Part shown: positions 24,170 to 38,236 of the stretch, in pieces
Position numbering within the stretch: the first letter of the stretch is position 1
Layout: the number at the start of each line of letters is the position of its first letter
The notes under the pieces: model-generated
Told to the model about the DNA's origin: nothing
Seen by the model: the letters and a program-made list of their open reading frames with translations, nothing else
The model's database searches: none
Program-made: the position numbers and the translations under genes
Assembly: GCA_003344405.1 (NCBI GenBank)
Contig: NOWV01000129.1
Coordinates: 62,001-126,000 of the forward strand
Direction of reading: 5' to 3'
Length of the DNA: 64,000 nucleotides
Source: Trichoplax sp. H2
Lineage: Eukaryota; Placozoa; Uniplacotomia; Trichoplacea

Positions 24170-26141
24170 GATGAATTAATGCTCTGGATATATTAAATAA
24201 TTAGAATAGTCTTTTCCTTCTCGTCTGACAACCTTGCCTAAAGTCGAGATTACCCTATCCAACGTTAGGAATAGAATGATCAATTAATATCCGGTGCTGA
24301 GATTGTTCATCAAAATCGATTTCGCGTGTTATTCTCTCAATTTAATACCATCCAAATCAAATTTCAGTCATCAATCTCATTCTTAAACTACCATTACACT
24401 CGTAATGGCTCATTTCAGCCACAATTTATTTACTTGATAATTTCCAACTACTTGGCCTTGATTCCTATTGCATCGGATGATACCGTTATGATCCGGCGGG
24501 TTTAATTAAGCGTCTGATATATCGACTCTCTTTGGGACGGACATGATATACAGACGAGCATCAGTTAACGTAGTTAATAATACTTCATTAACGATTCTAT
24601 TTACCAAGGAAATGGATACACCTACCTTAGCTATGGTGCTGATGGTTAAAAGTGCTTAGGATAGTAATAAAGTCAGCTAAAAAGGCTTGAATGTGTAGAA
24701 GATTGACAATTAGTTAGATATAGTGGCTCTACGTTAGGACAGGCTTGAGTGTATAGAAAAATATACAGTTAGGTAGATATAGCGGTTATACTGGTGCTAT
24801 GACTTATACAGATAGCCTGCTACCAGAGTCTAGAATAGTAATATTGCGAACTCTGAAGGTGTGGATCTATTGGAAATATAGCTAACTAATATCGTGTTGA
24901 CAATTGATCTGCCTTTTAAATTGCATCAGTATAGTAGATGAATTAGATGTTGGAATCATGCGAGATATTTTTCTATAAGAACCCAATTTTAGCAGTTCAG
25001 GGATTTATAGCAATAACTATCACTATAGCTATCGATGCAGTCATTTTACGTAGAATTAAAGAGCTAGATGAATCTGAATTATCTGATACAGAGATGGCGT
25101 TATACATAGACTATATTTAGAAACTGGATTAAATATAACGCGTTTAGGCACACATTTCTTGTACATCATTATACGAAATAAAGAGATCGTTGTCAAGAAT
25201 TTTATTTCGCAATAATTTGTAATGGTCGGCTTGATATAACGTAAGACTACTGGTTTCATCGTTCATATTACCAATGATGAACATTTATCTTGTATGCTGA
25301 AGCACGAAAATCTTAATTTCCTATATCTCTCCTTCATGCAAATATTACAATCTATTTACTATTTGTAGGCTTTTCGTTTGCCACAGAAATTGAATTGACA
25401 AATACATGGCCATAAAGTCATTGTAGTTGTGGATTAACAAAACTACTAAGTACTATATCTTGTTTTTTTCGTAGAATAGAAATATTGTTTAATTTAACCT
25501 CTGAACTATGGCAGTCACCATCATATACTCTATAAAGCTATTCCATAAAAAATTTCCATATTCTTTATCTAGCCATGCATTACTGATTACAGCAATATAC
25601 AAATTCCGAGGTCCTGCATAGGCTACCATTTGTGAGGTATGTACTTTACTACTGTACTGTATTTCCTTCCTACCAGTATTTGTTTTCATCAAAGCCTACC
25701 AGGATTTAATTTGTTGGAAAAAATTTAAATTGATTCAATAATAAAGAGACATGCGTATTTAGAAAATGATCAGTCCTTTTCAATCAGATCAAAACAATAA
25801 TAATAACGGTAATCAATTACAATTAATTATCCGGTTGGGAGTGAACGCTAAACAATGGTCTATTGTTGCTATAGTAACAAGCTAGGTTAGAGTGCAATAT
25901 TAGTTAAAATTGCGATAAATAGTAGAAAAACTGCTACAGGTAACCAATCTTAATTAATGCTATTTCCAAGCTTTTAACGTTGGCTGACAGCCATTAAAAT
26001 GATACCGAAAAATATGAAGTCACAAGAAAATGTTTGCAATATTTTAATCAGGGTTACATGACATTTCAAATTATCGTTTTTAATTTATTAATTTCTTGAC
26101 AGGGTAACTCCTAAACTACAGTAAGTAAAGACACCAAACAT
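24170..26141. other. Spacer between DZIP1 start and TPP2 stop
   Basis: The two minus-strand genes are tandem here. The stretch would hold the TPP2 3' UTR and the DZIP1 promoter. A two-copy ~58-bp repeat starts at 24683 and 24741 (aggcttgaatgtgtag). Minus-strand open frames at 25056-25259 and 25489-25692 contain no motif I recognise; the second reads plausibly (VAYAGPRNLYIAVISNAW) but has no support beyond being open. Confidence 0.45.
26084..26089 (-). terminator. Candidate poly(A) signal for TPP2
   Basis: An AATAAA hexamer (minus strand) lies about 53 bases past the TPP2 stop codon. In AT-rich DNA such a match can occur by chance. Confidence 0.3.
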
Positions 26142-29100
26142 TTAGAACAACGTGTAATTTTTAGGATATTTCTTCAATATCAGACGCTTGTAACAATTTG
26201 CAATGTGATGCCAGTTCAGTTTCTCCAACATCTATTGGTATCAGAAAGCAACAAATTTTTAATAGCAGTGCATACCTTGTAGTGTAGTTATACATATAGC
26301 TTTTACTCACAGTCGTGCTATATTCAGTTATAGTATGTATACCTTTGTGCCGTTAATCCAAACTCATAATTATTATTTCTGATAATGTATCATGTATTCA
26401 ACAAACTATTTCTACGTGATGCAGTACTATCAATCTAAGCTTATTAATTTTCGAATAGATCGTATCATGTAACTGGTTACTTGCACTCATTATCTATCAA
26501 TCTAAAGTCAACAGTGGGATTATCTGGAGTAATATGCAGTTATACTATCCACATTGCAGAAATGATAACGAGTTCCCTTACCGCTATCATTTCTTCGTAC
26601 AAGCGCTTTGTTGAAGAGGATTCTTTCATTTGGATTTGAAGAATACCTATGGCTCTTGCATATTGTTTTAATGTTATTGCATGGACCAAAATAAAAGCAA
26701 GGGCCTAGGATATAATTTTTAATCGATGCAACACATTACATTGATGACAATCTAATGAATTTAGTATCAATCATATAAGAAATTTCTAACATACCCTATG
26801 GTTTTTAAGGTCTATCCATTTAGATAATTCGCAGTAGACATCGTTCATAGCCGATACTAAAAGATAAAGGATAAATATTACTGTCAGTTTCATGCCAATT
26901 TTTTATAATTCTGACCATACACTATTAATTTATCTAAATCACTACACTTGATAATGAGATATCAATAGGTTGTGAGATTTATACACGTATATTTCCCAAG
27001 GCAGCGGCTATAAAGAGTCTATTTTTTATCCAATGGGTAGATACAACCATAAATACAGACACGTTCATTATCGAAAAAAGCAAGTGTAATGAAAAATTCT
27101 CTAACCAGTCGCTTGATATCGAGCTGATTCTTCTTCTAGACCTATCGTTGAAATGTTATTAATACACAAGAACCAATTGCATATATTATCGTATGATACA
27201 TTCTATCTTACATTCTAGTTGCTTAGCTAATAATCCCATATTCTTTCCCTACATGGCAGCGAGCAATTAAAAGTGATGCAACGAAACGCTAAGTAATTAA
27301 AAATAAACTATCTAGATGATATAGTCAAGAGGATTTATACTTTGCATATTAGTGATTCGGTGAGGTATTTCTTCTTTTCGTCCATTTCACTACAATTACA
27401 AATATCGCAATGCATGTCTAAATAAGCTGTAAGTATTTCTTAAATAAAAGAAGCTCTTGCTATTGTAGGACAAATAAATATACATTACCTTTTCTTTTTA
27501 GCTGCATTTTCGGATAAATCTGATATCATACCATAAAAATTCAGTAAGGCATTTGTATCGATCTAAAGAATTAAAATGAATTTGGTATATCATGGTGTCC
27601 AAATTAAGTTAGATTAATATAAAGATATGCTTCCATATATAACATTACCAAATCGATAATGCACTGAGCTGCTTTTATAACATTTTCAAAAGCTTCAACG
27701 GATCCATGCTACATAATGATAGTATTAGGAGAGAGTAAGTCACAGAACTGTATTGTCTTCTAGTGTTATTAACAATAGTGATTAAAAGCTGGATATACAA
27801 CACCCTTACTTTATTTGCTGCTACATCTAACATTTTCATTCTCTCAACTTTAAGCGAAAGATCATCCTCGTACTTTTGTTCTAGGTCCTTGTACAGTTTA
27901 TCTCCATGTTCAAAATCCATTCTATAATTGATATTTAACAGATTTGCTTTAAATATTAGAAAGATTTCAATCATTAAAAGTTATCATATGAATCAGCTTT
28001 AATAATGAATAAAAATATAAATAGTTTAAAAACCTGGTTAACCAGGATAACATAAATTTCTTATGTGCCGCTTCAAAATCATTGTTTGCCTATAATAATT
28101 ATGGTGTATGGATTCCTGTTAGATACATAGCAAGATTTATGCATATAAACACAAATTCTGCAATACTAACGCTGTTAGAGCCAGATGAAGATAAAGGGGT
28201 TGTTCCAATGTTATAGGTAAATGGATAATTAAGCTGATGATAATTCATAAAGAACAAAAGTGCTTGGTCTATACTTGCTCAAGAACAGGATCTTAATGAC
28301 AGAATATTATATACTTTACCGATTTTCCACTACTGGAATAAGATATTGTTCCAGTTAAATACATTCCAGGCTTTGCACCCTTCGGTAGTCTATAAAAAGT
28401 ATGAAAAGGATTAATCTAATAGTTAGAAAGTTTGTCTTTATAGTAAAATTGAGTTGTGATTTAAGGAAGCAGTACATGATAAATGTATAGTTATTTACTT
28501 AATAAAGTTTGTAGTTGGGAATATTATAGAATATCAGTGGCATTTTGTGTATATACATACGAGTATAATAATAATGATAATTTGGCATACTTATCATCAT
28601 CGAGAGGTGCGAAGTAAAGTACTGCAGTATTGTTCTTGTTGAGCCAATAGTTATTTGATATTTTTGACCCTCCAGATAATGCTTTCAGCTGAGATGAATA
28701 GACATCTAACGAAACGGAATTAGCAAGTTTATGCTCTAAAAGTACTGGTATATTCTTTAAACGTTCCAAGAGGTCTCGTTTGTCATGACGAACCTATTAA
28801 AAATTGGTTACCATTACAAAATGTTGATCATATTCTAGTACTATGAATACATAAGCGTATACATAGCGTGCTGTTTGCCGTGAAAAAATAGACTTACTTG
28901 TAATTTTAATATATAGTCCCCTTTGTCTAACTTTACTTTATACTAAAAATAAAAATGTATCATCAATATTAATTAGCAAAAATTTTAGTTAATAAACAAA
29001 ATAGCATTTTTGCAGACCTGATGAGGAAAGGCATCACCAGAAGCAATGTGTTGCTTGTTCTTATCGAATATCATCCAAAGTTGAGATTCATATAATGCCT

Positions 29101-32100
29101 CATATAGTAGATCGCTCAGTAATGAGACATTAGGACGCACTTCACATGAATTTTCCTTTACCAGATTAAAATTAAATGGTTTTATTAATCAACATTCATG
29201 TAGGTGGTCAATAACAAAGATCTTTAACTAGCCTTTTCATGATCATGATTTTATAATTCGGTATTTATCACACGTATATTTACTAACTATGGAAAATTTA
29301 TAATCCAATATATTTTCATAGATTTGTCTCCCGTTCGGTAGTAAATCTCTTTCAGTTAGGGGTTTTATTGTTGAAGAAATAGGTCTGTTAACGACGGTCA
29401 TGGCAAAAAGTTAAAAAATGCTGAAATGCGCAAGTCATGCTAGAAATGATCTAAGTAAATATCGCTTTGTTCAATTAACCTAATAGCTTCAGCCATATGG
29501 TCCAGATTGATGCTAATACTCATATTCTCACGTCGAAATGGAGACGTCACAGTTATTCTATGTATTCCACCGCAGGAGTGCTAGATAAGTTTTGAAAGTT
29601 TTTTGTTAGACATACAGATAGAAAGTAGGATAACTTTGCAAAATTGGCTAAAGTTAATCATTCTAATCAAATCTCATACCATTGCTACGTTTCTTTCGTT
29701 CGGTAAAAGGCTGTGAAATGTTATAGCATACTTTATTTTTTTGCTCTCTCGTGTTGACCACCAACTGGTCAAACATAACTCTAAAGTTTTTTCCCCCTTG
29801 AATTCAAGTTAGATTAATGATTACTTACATGTTGCAGAGCACTTAATACTACCGCAGATAAACCTTTCTGACCTCAACTTTAAAAGTAATATTTTTAGTT
29901 TCTCCACAGCCTAATGTGACACGATTATTACTAAATTGATATTTAAATGACTTGTCCTTGTGTAAGTGCGACATATCTAATACCATGGTAAATTTACCAC
30001 TCTCTTCGAGAGACGTTAGTGCTATTTCTAGTAGATTAATGTCAAAAACAAGCATACTTACTCATAGATGTGTAAAATATTATAGAAATGAATTTAAAGA
30101 TTTTTGTAGGTACTTACCAACCCAAGTCGCTTTCGGTGGAGTTGCAATAAACATACGTTTAATCTGGCCTTTATCTAGAGTCAGGCTTTCTGATATGGGT
30201 GTTAACGGATCTCGAATACTGAAATTTAGATGAAATAATGTGTTGCTAAAATAATTGAAATCACGCCAATTTTTCAATGCTGCTAAACTTCATCATCCAA
30301 TTATGATTATATAAGCGTAGATACCTTATTGGTTTAGTAACCGTGATAGGAATTCTAAATAATGGGCCAAGTTCGATACAAGCGCTATCATATCCGCAGA
30401 TCTATAAGTGATCATTAGGAGTTATAATCTAGTTATTACTATCAATTCTTACATTTATGTAATATAATTTTGTATGAATTAGAAGTACTTATCATTCGCA
30501 CAATAACCTCAGAATAATGCGCTCCTGGCCGAAGATCGCTAGTATCAACTTTAATATCGAATGACCGCGCTATAGATAGTAGTAAACATAAATATTCATT
30601 GATAACCAATCATTGACAATTACGAAGGATTAAATAACAGATTTAGATTTTATACCGCTATTATTCAACATGAAATATTTTGGTGCATCAATCCATGTTG
30701 CAGTGGGTACCAGAGAAATGCGATACTCTAAATTGGCTTTAAGTTTCAAATCTAACATAAAAGTAGAGAATCGGATAGATCCTATATCAGTCGTTGTACA
30801 CATATTATAAAGTTGAAGCAAAAAAATGAAAATCATTGCTACGCTTACCAAGTTTACTTTTATAGCACGGTCGAACTCGAACAGGTAGATAAGAAATTGA
30901 AGATGTTTCCTGAGGCTCCCTAAGGTATATACCTCGTTTATCATAGCTGCTGCCACAGGTAATCTAAGAATTTTAAAAGAAGGATGTTTAACAGTATGAA
31001 TCGTTTTCAAGTTCCATAAAGTTTCATACCTCAAAATGGACGTTATTGTTGAGTTTATCTACAGAATTTCGTATATACTCGAAAGCTTTATCAACCTGTG
31101 TTTTAAAATTTAGTCATACTTTTAACAATGTCATCTTACCAAGGTAAGTTATTGTACATGAGATAGGAAGGCATTTGGAACAATTAAAATGTATCAGTAA
31201 CGGAGAAGCTAACCTGCAGTAGGCCATAGCCCATGGAAAAATGATCTTCACCTGTTGACGCAAATTAAGATCATACGTATAAGTATAGTATTGTAAGAAG
31301 CTAGTATACCTTCCTAAGGACAGATTTGATTTAAGTAATAGTTAACAGTAGTGTACCTGTGATTGATGATGCGGTATTTTCAACGGCACGACGAACGCTA
31401 CAAAAAGTGATTAAATTCAACATAAAGTCATTAATTTCATTCTTTCTTACTAAAAGTTATACCTTTTAGTAGCACAGTCGTTAATTATAGGATAAAATGA
31501 TGCTAGAGAAAATTTATACCTTGACGGAGAAAACGGAATTTGACAAGCTTTCAATCCAGATAATATAAGAGCTAAGGTATTGGAAAGATAATATGTATGA
31601 TTTGTTTGTCATTACTGTATTGATTTGCAAATTATGACAACAAATGAGACTTACCGATACCACCACATGCATTCGGTGATGACATTGAAGTGCCATTCAT
31701 GAGTTGTGAACTACTTAAGGTCCACTTAGGTACAGAAGCAATTGCTCCACCTGGAGCACTAATGCTAACACCTAAGGCACCATCAATGCTACGACAAAAT
31801 ATTGTAAAAATTTTAATGTCATAAAATAACTGCAGCCAGTAATATGCTACTAAAATTGTATCAGCGTTTACAGGTTTCATACAGCAGTACGTATAAAATA
31901 TATAATAAAGTCATTTCAGTCAAATCTGAATATAACCAAATCAAAATAGCACTGAGGTAGCAGGTGAGGATTTATAAAAAATATTTATACCATGGTCCTC
32001 TGGATGTCCACGTATACTGCATACTTTGTACTCTTTCAAGCAATGAATATTGGGCCGCCATCATTTTAGGAGTAACGTGAGCTCCAACGCCTACAAATCA

Positions 32101-35100
32101 TAAAATTGATGATTCATTCAAGATATTCGGTTATACCAACAAGGAACGTGGCTAACAGTAAAGTTGAGACTAGAGTTACACTTAGATTCCATTACTTACT
32201 GATAACACTAGAACAAGTACCGCCAGGAGATCCGACAGTTGACATTGCTGGCCCATTATTACCAGCGCTTGAAACCATGATAATGTCATGTTCATCGACA
32301 AATTCATTACATAGCTCCATAATGCGTCTATATGCCAACAGATAACAGTTATTGAGTTTATGCTTTGATGAATGTAGAGTACTACAACATTTATGAGATG
32401 CCTTTAGAGTATTTGCTTATTTCAATAGCATTAGTATACAGTATCTTCTGATATACATTATTGATGATAGTTTTAAAAATTGTAAATGAACCATGAACAT
32501 TCCTTTACCATGATATCGTGACATAGTGATGGATAACAGAGCATTATCAACCTTTTAGAGAATCTACGCATAACTGCATGCTTTACAAAGTCTCCAGCAT
32601 GAAGATACTGCTTTAGCAGTTATAAGAAAAAAGCTTGACTTCAATCGAAGCAATAATAAGAAGTTCTTACACTTCGCATGGGAATACTTATGGATGAGTT
32701 ACGTGTTATTAGGGGAGTTTAGACTGTTCCACAGTTATTTAGCGGATAGAAATATTGTAACACTGAAATATTTCTAACAGCTAATCTTGTATAGAGTACT
32801 TAAGGTGCCGGCAATCAGAATATAAAATTAATCGATTTATGGCTATCCTTAATTCAGTAACGAGTAAGAAAATCTATTATACCCCTCATTTGGCTTTTGG
32901 CATGCTTCTCCATAGCTCATATTAATTAGGTCACAGCCATAGTTCTTACTTGCAATAAGCTATTTAATATAATATTTGGATGTAAGATTGCAACGAGGCC
33001 TATTCATGATTTGCATAAATGATGAGCATATTTAAGGCAATTTAATGAGGTAAAAGGTACATACCCCGCGAACAATACCAGGTCCCGTTTCCATGGAATC
33101 TAATCTGGTGTCTCCAATTTTAACGGATAGGATCTGGTGACAGAATAGGAGTTGCTATACTAAGATTTTCATTAACATTTCATTGTACGTAACGTTGGTA
33201 AAAGATATACTCCTATTTATTCGAGAATTTAGCAGGATAATTTATAACGATACTAGGAACAGAATAGACTGACGAATGTATTACTTGAGCACCAGGAGCA
33301 ATTCCATTCTTTTCTGGTGTGCTTTCGAAATAGCCCGAAGTTATACAAGCTACATGAGTGCCATGTGATCCTAGAAGTATTATGCCATAAATGCAAAACT
33401 TTAATGTAAGCATGTACATGATTAATTTAGAAATTAAGGCCTTTGATAGTCTTGTAAATCCATACACTGGAGTATCATTTATAATCTTAACAAGGTATAA
33501 ATATGACATCAACTTGTACATGTTTGCAAGATAAATAGTTTCTGTTTACAAACGTCATGTTTCTGTCTAGTAATGTAAGACATTTTTATGTGAGTTAAGT
33601 ATGTAGATATGCTAACCTGCATTGGTTACTATCGATAATCGGTTTCCATCATCATATACTGATATGGTATAATTTAATAAATCTGTAAGCAAAGAGAACA
33701 AAGGATGAGTATTTTTATTTGCTGTGAGCAACGAACTAGAAAGAAAGCTTTAAAAATACTATTTCACAGATTTCTAATATGCGTATGGTTTGCTTAAAGT
33801 ACTAATAAACTAACGATATTAAAGATAACGTAATACCGTTCTATTTGGAGCCATAGCATGTATCACTACATTATATGTTTTATGCTTGATATTGCGGTAA
33901 GTAATGTGCAGAATAATATCTTGTTATAGTCCTATAATGTAATAAATTTTTTACCATCTTCGCCAAATGTTCCATATACGGGTTGTAGTCGAAATTCGGG
34001 CAAAACTGTACATTTGGATAGATTGCCAGTTTCTGTTGTGTCGATGACAGCTCTAGAAAATGGTGTAAAAATTTTAGCACGAATAAATCTCATTGCAAGT
34101 ATGTTATAGCGGTATCTACATCATAAAATCAATAGCAAGGGTGTTTAAATTATTTATTTGCAATACATAAATCCAGAGTATCCTATGGATTGATACTGTG
34201 TTCTAGTTGTGTTTGCATGGTAAAATGGCTGAAAATCATTAATGATTAGCAGGGTCTCTAAAGTATTTATTACCGATGTAATATACAGTATGTATTCAAA
34301 GTATATTTCACAAAATGGAAAGTCAGTGATATATAGCAGATCTGCAATAGGATCTCTTAAGTATTATTCCTAGGTTATAATAAATGAATTTAGAATATCC
34401 TATTGCTGATACTACGTTACAACTACTAACATGATAAAAAGGTTGAAAAAAGTCATTAATCTATAGTAAGGTCTCTAACATATTTATATAAAATCATCCA
34501 TAAATTTAAAGTATATCTCATTACCGATAGTACATGATAACTGCATTTATATGGTAAAATAGCTATAACATATCCTTGATCAACAGCCAGTCTATACTGC
34601 ATAGTAGATTATATATCTATTACTATACCATATTGATTCCTAATTCTAACTACCTCCAAACCGAACCATTATGGAAGACAACGCAATCAAAAATTGGTAG
34701 AGATTCATCGCCAATTTTATCTAAATTTTTTAATTGTTCAGTTCGCTGTTGTAATTCTTCACGCATAAGCTCATCTAGAAACGTCTAAAAATTATAAGGA
34801 GATGATATCAGACTTAAAAAATAAAAGGACGGAGCTGAACCTAGAATAGTCAATTTATGCTTAAATTTTCGTATCGACCTGCTTTTGCCCTTTACTTTCA
34901 GACTGTTGGAGCTCTCTTATTGCATCAGCAGTACATTTGGAATGGCTAGGTGCCCATTTTTTCTTGCGATATTCTTTCTGTTTAATAGTTATAGGCGTAT
35001 ACAGTATTATAAATTAGAAACTCCAAGGTATTTCTACTCCATATATTATAGAAAGAGTAGTAGGCTCGACGAAAGTAGGGCGCTGACGATCGATTCAATT

Positions 35101-36456
35101 CATTAATGAGATATGCTATTGCTATGTTAATCTAATATCACTAAAATAGAAATTTATATACAGTCACAGTTGGATGCCAATCTGCCGGTATTCAAACCGT
35201 TTTACCATTTTTAATATTGACTTCCATTAATTTGTAACAAATGCATAATGCTCAATAATCCATTCTTCTAGCATAAGAATGACTATGACATAACATTTAA
35301 TAGTATTAGGAAGATCAATGTCAATGGCTAATTGAAATTTTGTGAATCTGTCCATTCATGCCTTTCCTAACATTGTCAAGTGGGCCGGGATAGAACTGGA
35401 ATAGAAAGTATCCTACAAATTCATTTTACCTTGAGTCGATCGCAAAGTGGAGATGGGAATAATTCTGTTGCATGCTTGATACCAAGGTGAAATTTACCGG
35501 TTGGATTTTCCCATTCGGCTGGAATCTACAGCATATTTCCACGGTATCCATAAATTATAGTGATGGTGGATCAATTTTAAGTTGTCATAGGTCCACAGTA
35601 GAGCAGAAACAAATAAGGGTAGCAGAAGTAGTCGTTTTATTTTAGTACAGTCATCAGAGAAGGAAAATGATTACAACTACGGATTGTTGTTACAACATAG
35701 TGTAATCTGTATGAATTGATTGACCCCATGGAATGGTAGTCAGTCGGATTACCTGTAATTTTCGTCCTGTTAATCCAGTTACGGAGCCATCATCGTCGAT
35801 TGAAGAAACTGTTGAAGTATCGACATCACCGCTTCCAGTGCAATCAATACAATCGATAATTTTACGTCGGCCATCACTAGTCATCTATAGTATGAGGGGA
35901 AAAATGGAATCCATAGACGATTAACCAAGAGATTGAGCAGTTATTATGATGAATAAGTTTTACATCGAGTAGCATGAAGCAAGAAAAGAGTAGGAAATGA
36001 AGAAACTGCCCTAAAGCTCATCCTCTACTCTAGGCATCATGAAACCTACTATAGGGCTGAAATAGGACTACAAATCAACGATTGATCGCTCTACCATACG
36101 ACCTATGTACTAATCCTAACAACTCATTTCCTTTCTAGTAGAGCAAATCAATACCACAGTACATGCACTAGAATGATAAACTGACTACAGCAAAGGGAAC
36201 ATGTGCTGCAACCTCGATCAAGCTTGCAAGCGTCTCTCCAGCACGTGAGGACAACGATTATTGACAAGAAATGCTTTGCAAATGTTTATCTGTTTACCTG
36301 TAAACCATCCGCTCCAGGATCAACACCGGTATCAAAGATAGCAATGATCGTACCTCGACCATCATAGTCAGGATATTGGCGTAGAAATCGATCCGCTGCA
36401 GTTTCTTGCTTTGGCAATAAGTCTTGAAGAGGAAATTGGCTGCTAGGAGACGCCAT
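26142..36456 (-). CDS. TPP2: Tripeptidyl-peptidase 2, subtilisin-like serine protease
   Basis: TPP2 removes tripeptides from peptide N termini in the cytosol, downstream of the proteasome, as a giant homo-oligomer. I read 40 exons with consistent phases, totalling about 1228 residues (human about 1249). The start ATG at 36456 precedes [20 protein letters not shown]. Catalytic Asp42 is in [13 protein letters not shown] (exon 36456-36298). His263 is in GSHGTHVA (33370-33285). Oxyanion Asn361/362 is in SSAGNNGP (32327-32200). Ser448 is in [13 protein letters not shown] (31788-31655). A long insert separates the Asp and His exons, as in the family. Downstream come GIYLREP (30963-30849), [50 protein letters not shown] (29155-29018) and a last exon, 26230-26142, ending [10 protein letters not shown], which matches the human C-terminal layout. 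The last junction (26582 to 26230) is off by one phase, so a tiny exon or alternative site was missed. Confidence 0.97.
34130..34600. repeat. Diverged ~110-bp tandem repeats in a TPP2 intron
   Basis: Phrases such as agtatcctatggattgatac (34174), agaatatcctattgctgatac (34391) and agtatatctcattaccgata (34510), and ggtctctaaagtatttatta (34253) with ggtctctaacatatttata (34470), recur at about 110 or 217 bp. They fill the intron between exons 34784-34654 and 34052-33955. Confidence 0.65.
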
Positions 36457-38236
36457 TGCTTCCCTTACAGGATAAGAGCCTTCTTTAGTAGACGGACGGT
36501 TGTCTGGACGGACACCTGCTCTATTGTCCCATCTGGGCGGTTGTAAAGATGATGTATGGGCAGCAGGGTGCTGGTAACACACCAGGGGTGTCATTAATTT
36601 TGCTTGTAGGCATTTCCACTCGCTGTAACTTATTATGGAGTATACTTCCCGCTTAGAACGGATATATGCCGTGATTTTGTGGTAATTACAACAAGGGATT
36701 GGGATACACGGAATGTTATGTTTGTATCGGTCATGATCGACCATATATCCTCCTATCCAGTTCCTTATGATAGTTAACAACAAAACGAATGTCAGCTAAG
36801 TTACGCTTGTACCAAGGCAACCGGATAGTGTACACTGTACATCTACAGTGCACAAGGAGAACAACATGGACCGATTTGACAGTACCTCGTCTTCCATGAT
36901 TGAGAAACTCATGGGGGTGATTTATTATAGAACAGCTTGTATAGATTCAGCAAAACCTTTTCTATGATGGAGAAACTTACCGAGGTGTTTTATTTGCTTC
37001 TCTTTTACCTCTTGGCCAATCTTCTTTAGCCATGGAGCAAAATTGATGTCACTCCAACAACATTGGCTCAGGCAACATATTCTAGCGAAACAAAACGAAT
37101 GTCACTTATGCGATATTATGACTTTTAATTCAAGCATAGACATTTTTTATTCTATATATTCATACTGTGCACTGCACAGTATAGCGCAGTCACGAATCAC
37201 TGCAGAGTAGCTAAAGCTTCTTACCTCAATAATGTGTTGTCCTGCACAGTGTACACTGTACAGTACAGTCGAGACCTGAATGTCTGCTGTGCAGAAAGAT
37301 AGATACAAATCAGAGCTCGCAATGGATTGAGCTTGCAAGCCCCAAATTTACTCTATTTATTATTTTTTTATTTGGTCCAACCACTCCAACGACAGTCTTC
37401 TCTGCACCATAGACTACTAATTCATAATTAATATTTTTTTAATTATAATTTGTTAATGATAATTAGTAGTCTATGTCTGCACAGACTCTGGAATAATAAT
37501 GGTTGTCACCTTTACCTTGATGGCTAAGATAGCATGGGTGACACTCTTTTTACGGAAGCATTTTATTATCCTATAGTATGGTATGGTTGTCTTGTTGTAC
37601 TAAACAAAACTAATGTCACCTGTGTCAGGTTCTTCCTGCAGTATAGGTGATATATTACTGTTTCTTTTATTGACAGTATTTTCGTTTGCACGAATTTTAA
37701 AAATTCTACTAGTCCTTGACAATAGTAGAGAAGAGAGAAATGAGATGATGACACATTTGTAATCGATTGAGAGCGTGGAATGAATATGGAAAACAGAGCT
37801 TGCAAAATTTATTTATTGGCTGTATAGCAGCTACGGTCTGTACGTCTGCACCGTCCATGCTTCCTCATCAACCATGGCAATCTAGAGCAATAGTGCAAAA
37901 TTTTTTAAGGGTTTTGTATGCGATCCGAGGTATGGTCTTGTACAATGTAGTCAGATCTGCATCGGAAATAGTAGTGGGATGACGTCATCAGTGGTAGTCC
38001 GTGACTATCTATAGATTCTAGAGGGTACTGTATCATACATAGCTAAGGGATGGATAATTAATTATCAGCGTATCGGCGGAACTTTCACACCGGTCCAATT
38101 CCAGTTCCGGTTCGGACCGGTACAGCCTGGAGGTTACAGACTTACAGACACTGGCACGCCCGCTGATATTTCCAGCACGTGACCTGACGGTAGTACGGAC
38201 TGCCCCTCGGACGACCATCGCCCATCCTCTTCGTCC
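36457..38236. promoter_or_regulatory. Divergent spacer between TPP2 and TMEM164
   Basis: The start codons of TPP2 (minus) and TMEM164 (plus) face away from each other across 1.8 kb, which should contain both promoters. The ends are richer in G+C. The middle is rich in short palindromes, for example acagtgtacactgt at 37246-37259 and agtgtacact at 36827-36836. Related phrases repeat: aacaaaacgaatgtcag near 36780, aaacaaaacgaatgtcac near 37087 and aacaaaactaatgtcacc near 37604. Near 38093-38123, accggtcc and ggaccggt form an inverted pair. Open frames here show no recognisable domain. Confidence 0.5.
37408..37475. repeat. 68-bp hairpin with perfect 15-bp stem
   Basis: The arms catagactactaatt (37408-37422) and aattagtagtctatg (37461-37475) are exact reverse complements, and the 38-bp AT-rich interior is itself partly self-complementary. 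The form resembles a small hairpin-type inverted-repeat element or a foldback transcript. No target duplication was identified. Confidence 0.75.

Noticed and set aside
25489-25692. 67-codon minus-strand frame between DZIP1 and TPP2
   Set aside because: Reads plausibly but has no conserved motif and no convincing splice partners; not called as a gene.
37408-37475. MicroRNA gene
   Set aside because: Stem is short and AT-rich, and placozoans are reported to lack canonical microRNAs; kept only as a foldback.
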